Notes under the pieces: model-generated
What the model was told of the DNA's origin: nothing
Database searches by the model: none
Seen by the model: the letters and a program-made list of their open reading frames with translations, nothing else
Position numbers and translations under genes: made by a program
In this document: piece by piece, positions 9,906 to 14,709 of the stretch
How the letters are laid out: each line of letters opens with the position of its first letter
How positions within the stretch are numbered: the first letter of the stretch is position 1
Origin: Smittium culicis
Taxonomy: Eukaryota; Kickxellomycota; Harpellomycetes; Harpellales; Legeriomycetaceae
Assembly: GCA_001970855.1 (NCBI GenBank)
Contig: LSSN01000897.1
Coordinates: forward strand, 1 to 14,709
Direction of reading: 5' to 3'
DNA length: 14,709 nucleotides

Positions 9906-10630
9906 CTTTAAAAATTAAACCTGTTATTTTGAGACCGAAATAAATATAGTCAATATATCTTTATCATCCGCGAGCTATTTAATTGGGAAGTACATACTCC
10001 TTGGCCAGCTCAAATCCGCGTGTATAATAAGCATTACTTTTTAAATTAATTCTCGAATTCAACTCGTATGACCAATTCCAACTATATCATTAAACTAGCC
10101 GCACAATGTATATGTATATTATCAAACTTTATATCATTGTTTTTAGTACTCTTAAAACGTTTATATATTTTTAATATTAGAGACGATCATTCTCATATCA
10201 ATCCTTTCCAATAATCTGATTATCACTACAATTAAATGTCCACATATACTTTAATGTGAATTAAGAAAAAATAATGCTTTTTTATTAGGAGATTTTCTTG
10301 CTAATTGATACTCAAGAGCTATCATAAGAATATCTTATCCAACGATGCGATTAGACACCTAGAAAACTCGATTTTACACATTAAAAATAATATAAAATTT
10401 ATTTTTTTGAATGCATTCAAGAAAGCTACTCAGATAATCTCAGAAACCTATAAATCGATCATTTTTTCATAATTCCAAAAGTTAAAGCTTGTACAAAATA
10501 TAAAAATATTAATTCAAATTTTATGATTGACTAATATTGAACAGTCTTTTATTAAAGCTTAACAGGCTGTATTTTCTAATTTATTACTTTAATAATATTA
10601 AAAAAGATCTTAAAATTTACACCAAATATT
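9906..10630 (+). pseudogene. Ruined Ty3/Gypsy reverse transcriptase domain
   Basis: The RT copies retroelement RNA into DNA. Motifs are found across frameshifts, in family order: YIFIIRELF (9954-9980, family YPLPLIxELF), LKSA (10009-10020, family LDLKSAY), FNSYDQFQLY (10058-10087, family FRTRYGxFxY), the catalytic aspartate pair GAC GAT (10182-10187) then, one base out of frame, ILIS (10189-10200), together the YLDDILIYS box, FFHNSKS and SLYKI (10462-10500, family FIxNFSKIAxPL), FKFYD (10513-10527, family FxW), a SFIKA-stop-QAVF segment (10545-10571) and KDLKIYT (10603-10623, family IxTDAS). Spacings match: about 39 codons from the FRTRYG box to the aspartates (family about 41) and about 93 from there to FFHN (family about 95). 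Stops inside the motifs are mostly explicable as C-to-T changes of Gln, Arg or Trp codons. RNase H should follow but is not recognisable. Confidence 0.75.
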
Positions 10631-10692
10631 TTATTCGACCATTAAAGATCTTATACTAATCAAAGAAAGCTTAAATAAACAATTTTTTATCC

Positions 10693-11334
10693 TCAATTTA
10701 AAAAAATTTCTATAAATCTAATATAAGCTCTCGTCTTTATAAGGAAATCAACAACCAAAACTTCTTTCAAGAAATTCGATGCCACACCTTTTGGTTTATC
10801 TTTAGGAATCTTAAAACCTTTCTAAAACAAGCCTGATCTAATATCCGCTGTTTTAAATTCCTTGACCTTTAATATAACTTGTACGCTTTTGTTAAAACGT
10901 TTAATTAAAATAGTCTTGCTTTCAGCATACTCAATACACCTTTTTAAATGAATTTTATTTAAAGCATACTCATGATAGCTAACCCTGTGACAAGCCAAAC
11001 TACACACAAATCTAAATACTCAATCGGTTATATCCCTTTCTTTATTCTAAACAATTACAATTTCTATTCGAATTCACAATTTATCAATTAACGCTATGCA
11101 GCTAGTTCTCTTTAATTAAAGTTTTATTGCTTAACATCTATATAATTTGTAATATCGATTAATATCATTATTCTGTACTATTAAAATTACTCTTGACATA
11201 TACAAACTCGTATATAGCTCTATATGACCTTGATTACATTCATTACGGATCTAAAAGTTTGTGATAATTTATTTAAAATTCTTAAAAGTAGAGTTTTAAT
11301 ACCGAGGGTTAGATTTCTCCTAATAAGGCACCTT
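10693..11334 (-). pseudogene. Unidentified minus-strand coding relic within the Gypsy element
   Basis: One minus-strand frame runs about 214 codons with roughly ten stops. Its longest free stretch is 10822-11007 on a frame that opens before a GTG, so no true start is visible. After a single TAG it continues another 40 or so codons to a TGA at 10693. The product is charged and helix-like, with segments such as KRCIEYAESKTILIKRFNKS and KGFKIPKDKPKGVA. A CNQGHIEL segment (about 11225-11250) is faintly like a CCHC zinc knuckle but lacks the full pattern. I do not recognise the family. It lies between RT and integrase of the plus-strand Gypsy element, where the gap is about 700 bases too long, suggesting an inserted element on the opposite strand. 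A plus-strand frame is also fairly open here, so the strand is not certain. Confidence 0.38.
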
Positions 11335-12060
11335 AAAACTTACCTTTTTTTAGGCTTTGTTTTTTTATTAAATACATTCTCTAATCAGTAGTTTTTAGGC
11401 CTCAAAATTTCATTAACGCATACCATACATTTGAAAATTCAAACTCATACTGGTATTAACACAAATACCTTTGAATCGAGTCGATAATGTTCAATTAAAT
11501 CTATCTATTAATGAAATACCCAAAGCAAGAAACATTAAATCTACAGAAATACAAATGAAAATGTATCCCACTCAACTTTCTCAGAAACTAGTGAAACGAG
11601 TGTTTCCAAATAATATCCGGCAATTTTGAACTGATAAGGTCAAACAGATTCCAATATCATATTTTTAGAGGCTCTGCGAGTATTTTGATCTTACAATTAT
11701 CCATAAAACCGCTTATCAGAAATAGCATGATTTATAGTTAAATCTGGTGGTATCTATTTTTGCTCAAATTCTACCAAAGTAATACCTTCATTTAAAAGTT
11801 TAAAGAACAATAATAAGAAAATGATAGCAAAAATTTAAAATATTAGTGCTGGATTTACACTTATTAATTATTTTTAGTTGAGAGCTGTCTGACTAGCTTC
11901 AATCAAAAAATTTTAGAGAGCCATAATTGAAGATTTAATTAATTATTCTATACTATAGCTAGACTGAAATCGCATAATTCCAAATCTTCAACGATTTAAA
12001 AAAAACTAATACCACTATTTTTGGCAATAAGAGCCTAAAATATAAACATTCTAGTACTTT
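11335..12060. other. Unassigned stretch before the integrase relic
   Basis: Position and length (about 725 bases) fit the RNase H and linker of the Gypsy polyprotein, but I could not trace the RNase H motifs (TDAS, DE of HDKELLA, DHKNL, ADALSR) in any frame. A HPVAFxSRK-like fragment may exist further left at about 10750-10785, which would argue against a clean insertion. No other feature is recognisable. Confidence 0.4.
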
Positions 12061-12320
12061 TCAAAAAAGTATATTCAAATGTTGATGCAGTATTACCATC
12101 TTTGTTGGTTACCTTTAAGGAGATATTTCTAGATGTACAATGACACAAAATAATATGTGATTTGACCCACTAGAAAATTACAACTACAAATTTGTAAAAA
12201 CATATTAACAGATGACAACAGTAAAATCCTCTTTGAACATATTTTAATATTATAGGTGTGTATTCATAGAACATATTCTACCTACGTATAGTTTATCTAT
12301 TTCTAGTAGTATAAAATGTA
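12061..12320 (+). pseudogene. Integrase relic of the Gypsy element (zinc-binding and core start)
   Basis: Integrase inserts the retroelement DNA copy into the genome. The plus strand reads YYHLCWLPLRRYF (12091-12129), resembling the YYWPxLRR segment of the HHCC domain. After one stop MYNDT follows, then with a frameshift CDLTH-stop-K (12156-12173), resembling CDxCxxxK; the second cysteine of the pair appears as Thr. LPTY (12278-12289) and LFLVV then TAA (12297-12314) resemble the LPxxxxYDSILVVVD start of the catalytic core. The distance from the tryptophan to VV, about 65 codons, equals the family spacing. A PFIRISD segment near 12470-12490 could be the xIVSDRG box, with spacing longer than usual. 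The remaining core and any chromodomain are not recognisable before the polypurine tract, so a deletion is likely. Confidence 0.5.
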
Positions 12321-12899
12321 ATATTTTTTTAAAAAATCAAAAAATTAGTCATTCTAAAACCCAGTTGTGATTCAAGCGTTTGCTTTATCCTTCTAATTAA
12401 AAAAAAAAAAGAAAACGACTTTAGTATGTAAATAAAATTTTACGACCTTTAAAAAATATAATTATTGTTCCGTTCATTCGAATTTCTGATTTTACTTTCT
12501 CTGAGAACCCAGATGCTTATGATTTCTCTGAATAAGATTTAAATAATAAATTTAAGCTTAGCGAGTTAATATAAATGAATAATTTTAAAAATAGTCCCAA
12601 TCTATATTTTCTGACTTTTTACATCAAATATTTCTATTGAAGTTCACGTGTTCTACTCTTGAATTTTCATATCTAAAATTTTTTTTGGCTGTAGCTATTT
12701 TTTAATTTTAAATAAAAAATTAGCCATCTTATAGTCTTCTAAGTGTGAAATAAATTTCTGTTGTTTACTGATTTCAATGGCGTGTTTGGTTAAGTAATCT
12801 AATAATATTTCAAAATTTAATTATATCATTCTTGTTTGAGTATATCATAGGAAAAAGTCAATATTTTAGATGATAGCAATTTCATAAGAAAACCATCTC

Positions 12900-12912
12900 A
12901 AAGGAGGAAGGG
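12900..12912 (+). promoter_or_regulatory. Polypurine tract candidate
   Basis: AAAGGAGGAAGGG is 13 purines in a row, ends where the probable 3' LTR begins (TTGGCTAG at 12913), and lies in the same orientation as the RT and integrase relics. In LTR retroelements this tract primes plus-strand DNA synthesis. The exact first base of the LTR is uncertain, because the family TG start appears shifted or partly lost. Confidence 0.55.
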
Positions 12913-13230
12913 TTGGCTAGTTCAGCTCTGCATGAATTAATTACTATACGCAGCTCCTTCATTCAGTAGTAATATTGATCTTTACCTTTTAGCAGTTTAT
13001 TTTAGTTGAGCCGCATTGATAATTTTCACTTTTGGGCTGGAGCCTATTTTTTATTAATGCTTTTAGACGTAATCTTGCATAGGAACTAAGTGATCTCAAT
13101 GAATTCAATTTTTTTTGAGTATGATTAATTCATCATTAATTGTAACTTCGGCACTCGTCATGAAAGAAATAATTTCAGTTGAGGCGAGTATATCGGCAGG
13201 TAAATAAATCACAATTCTTTTCAGTATGCT

Positions 13231-13246
13231 ACCGGTAGACCGGTAG
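13231..13246 (+). repeat. Tandem ACCGGTAG pair in the LTR
   Basis: Two exact copies of an 8-mer that includes the palindrome ACCGGT, upstream of the LTR TATA box. Such short duplicated motifs in U3 are often enhancer or transcription-factor sites. Function here is inferred only from position. Confidence 0.45.
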
Positions 13247-13270
13247 ATGAATCCACTTTTACCAGGGTGC

Positions 13271-13282
13271 TATATATATAAA
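13271..13282 (+). promoter_or_regulatory. TATA box of the plus-strand LTR
   Basis: TATATATATAAA within a comparatively GC-rich context (ACCAGGGTGC before, AATTCCTTGTACC after). The location, about 360 bases into a 450-base LTR, matches the U3/R boundary. It shows the LTR is read in the same direction as the RT relic. Confidence 0.5.
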
Positions 13283-13360
13283 TTCCTTGTACCAACTTTG
13301 CTGCTCATGCTATTTAGTCTAATTTATTGTTTAGTTTCTAGTACTGATATAGAACCACAA

Positions 13361-13740
13361 ATTCTTCGTGTGAAAAAAAAAAATTCTTCAATGAATAATG
13401 TAATAAATAGCTAAATAGCTTGTTTAATTTACTGTAAATGAATTTATTGTATACTATTGCGCCTTGATTGATTATAGAAAAAATATATCTACTAGTTTTT
13501 AGTATCAATGGTTGCGCTAAATAAAATGTACTTAAAATTAAGTGTCTTAAAAACTAAGTGATTTTTTAAGAAAGTTCTTAATTTCAATTTCATATTATAA
13601 CATAAGATTAAATCTAGATTATTCGGTTGAATGTAATATTATAAAAGATTTAAATCCAAAACTGTTTTAAGAATTAAGAAATTCTTTTTTATAAATTTTA
13701 CTATTTTTTCGCTCTGTATTTTATATCAATATATAAGTTA
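13361..13740. other. AT-rich spacer, no gene
   Basis: Starts with ATTCTTCGTGTGA and an 11-base A run, then AT-rich sequence without a recognisable gene or element. No TGG-type primer-binding site follows the LTR end, consistent with the LTR being the 3' one. Confidence 0.5.
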
Positions 13741-14030
13741 TTATGGATTTTCTCGTTCTAGGGAGAGTCTAAAAAATATTTTAGCTAGGTTTACATTGGT
13801 AAATCCAACCAAATTATTGAGCTTGATACTACGAAATTTTAGGGTGGTGTTCACAATACCCGATTTCCAATACTTTTTATTTTAATCAATCTCCTACACT
13901 TTTGAACCGAAACTCAGTGGGTAAGGTACATTTAGAGCGGTGAAGAGGAATTAAGTACGAGTTATATTAGAAAATTTATTCTATGTCACAAAAAATCTGA
14001 GAGCATGGAGTTATCTCTGGTTTAAAGATT
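13741..14030 (-). pseudogene. Unidentified minus-strand coding relic
   Basis: One minus-strand frame runs about 95 codons with only five interruptions (TAA or TAG) before a TAA at 13741-13743. The last 50 codons or so are uninterrupted and read KYWKSGIVNTTLKFRSIKLN then NLVGFTNVNLAKIFFRLSLE. Upstream pieces include FTALNVPYPLSFGSKV and HALRFFVT. The region is less AT-rich than its flanks. No start codon, domain or family is recognised. It could be another ruined transposon protein or a host gene fragment. Its boundaries are those of readable sequence, not of a gene. Confidence 0.33.
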
Positions 14031-14709
14031 GGAATGGATCTTATAGTATTAATATGAAATAAAAGTAGAATCTGATTATGTTTCTAGTATCTAATTAAAA
14101 TATAACAATTTTTTTACTAAGATCCAAAAGTTCTATATCAATTTTTTTAATTTCAAGAATTTTTTTATCCAGAGTTTTAATTTAATATAAATCTATTGTT
14201 ATATTTTTAAATAAACTCTTAATCAAAGTTTTATATTATATCTAATTTTTATCAAAATCTTTATAAAATGCAATGTATAACTCAGGGAATACTAAAATTT
14301 TCTTACGAAATAACAAAAAAAAATACAAAAAATATCAATTTGAGCAAAATTTTAAGTAATCAATTGCGAAACCAAATAAAAATCCTAGTTTAAATTCATA
14401 ATATAAGAAATTCTAGGCGGAGAAAATTGGGATCTCTGGAAGCTCTTTTTAAAGCTTTATTTTAGTTTTATTTATTTTCATTTTGTTTTAGATCAAACTC
14501 TCTAGAAAATATAGGCTTTCCAATTGTTCTAAATTATCCAAAATAAGCAGATTATTTAGTAGTTATCTATAGTGCACCGCTTTTCTATGTAGTATCAAGT
14601 AGTGAATATTATAAATAAAAACATGTAACTACATGATAAAACCATAATTAATAATCTTTTATCAGCCTTAATTATCCAAAAAAAACTTTATACTATATTT
14701 TGCTGTAAA
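14031..14709. other. AT-rich DNA at the right end, no gene
   Basis: No coding region, LTR-like island or long inverted repeat is recognisable. The stretch is rich in A and T homopolymers, with a slightly less AT-rich patch at about 14410-14460. Any element it belongs to continues beyond the window or is decayed beyond recognition. Confidence 0.5.

Larger units (their letters stand above)
9900..13360 (+). mobile_element. Decayed Ty3/Gypsy LTR retrotransposon (5' end not resolved)
   Basis: The plus strand carries, in order, a ruined reverse transcriptase (9906-10630), integrase-like remnants (12061-12320), a polypurine tract (12900-12912) and a probable 3' LTR (12913 to about 13360). The RT, integrase, polypurine tract and LTR order is that of Ty3/Gypsy; in Ty1/Copia elements integrase precedes RT. 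Frameshifts and many in-frame stops show the element is dead. The RT-to-integrase distance (about 1.48 kb between KIYT and the integrase tryptophan) is about twice the usual one, and the integrase-to-LTR distance is short, so insertion and deletion are both likely. No matching 5' LTR was found in the window, so the left boundary given is simply where recognisable coding begins. Confidence 0.65.
12913..13360 (+). mobile_element. Probable 3' LTR of the Gypsy element
   Basis: About 450 bases, clearly richer in G and C than the flanks, starting directly after the polypurine tract. It opens TTGGCTAGTTCAGCTCTGCA and closes near AGAACCACA (13351-13359), giving CA at the end; the end could also be a few bases later. 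It contains a perfect tandem ACCGGTAG pair (13231-13246) about 25 bases before a TATATATATAAA box (13271-13282), a plausible U3 promoter, leaving about 80 bases for R and U5. No second copy was found in the window, so the element lacks a recognisable 5' LTR. Whether an original TG dinucleotide preceded TTGG cannot be told from this copy. Confidence 0.6.

Noticed and set aside
12770..12850. Possible chromodomain (LVKW-like reading near 12796)
   Set aside because: Only one short motif is readable, with stops and no aromatic cage context; not enough to call.
12901..12912. GGAGGAAGGG as a bacterial ribosome binding site
   Set aside because: No open frame follows and the whole context is an LTR retroelement; a polypurine tract explains it better.
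13910..13945. CAGTGGGTAAGG as a Tc1/mariner-type terminal repeat
   Set aside because: No inverted partner was found on either side and the minus-strand coding relic runs through it.
1..14709. CRISPR array, prokaryotic operon or organellar gene set
   Set aside because: No regularly spaced direct repeats, no long open frames, no rRNA or tRNA genes were seen; retroelement relics point to a eukaryotic nuclear genome.

Overview
The window looks like an AT-rich, gene-poor block of a eukaryotic nuclear genome, most likely a filamentous ascomycete whose repeats were degraded by RIP-type C-to-T mutation. Composition is extreme and patchy: bases 541-600 hold 5 G/C of 60, while bases 12901-12960 hold 27 of 60. 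No intact protein-coding gene is visible. The assignment to an RIP-active fungus is inference. The direct evidence is ruined retroelement coding sequence with many TAA/TAG/TGA interruptions and frameshifts, plus less-decayed islands that look like LTRs.

Left part (1-2090): a C/T-rich, G-poor stretch (1-520) with C homopolymer runs, then about 1.1 kb with strong T-over-A bias. A compact island follows at 1623-2089. It has TGTCAT/ATGACA ends and, on the minus strand, a TATAAA and an AATAAA in LTR order, so it is probably a decayed minus-strand LTR. To its right the bias flips to A over T.

Middle (2090-9900): almost featureless AT-rich DNA. It contains a run of consecutive hairpins (4319-4593), a region where CGCG sites concentrate (5419-6531), a three-tier hairpin (8480-8532) and a purine-rich island (about 8719-8934) that may be a small LTR.

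Right part (9900-13360): the best supported feature is a dead plus-strand Ty3/Gypsy retrotransposon. Reverse-transcriptase motifs occur in canonical order and at near-canonical spacing (9954-10623). Integrase-like remnants (12091-12314), a polypurine tract (12900-12912) and a probable 3' LTR with a TATA box (12913 to about 13360) follow. No 5' LTR copy was found. The RT-to-integrase gap is roughly 700 bp too long, and an opposite-strand coding relic (10693-11334) sits in it, suggesting a nested insertion. A second minus-strand coding relic lies beyond the LTR (13741-14030), and the window ends in featureless AT-rich DNA.

Taken together the window reads as a graveyard of nested, mutated retroelements rather than a functional system. 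The most unusual items are the opposite-strand relic inside the Gypsy element and the hairpin clusters.
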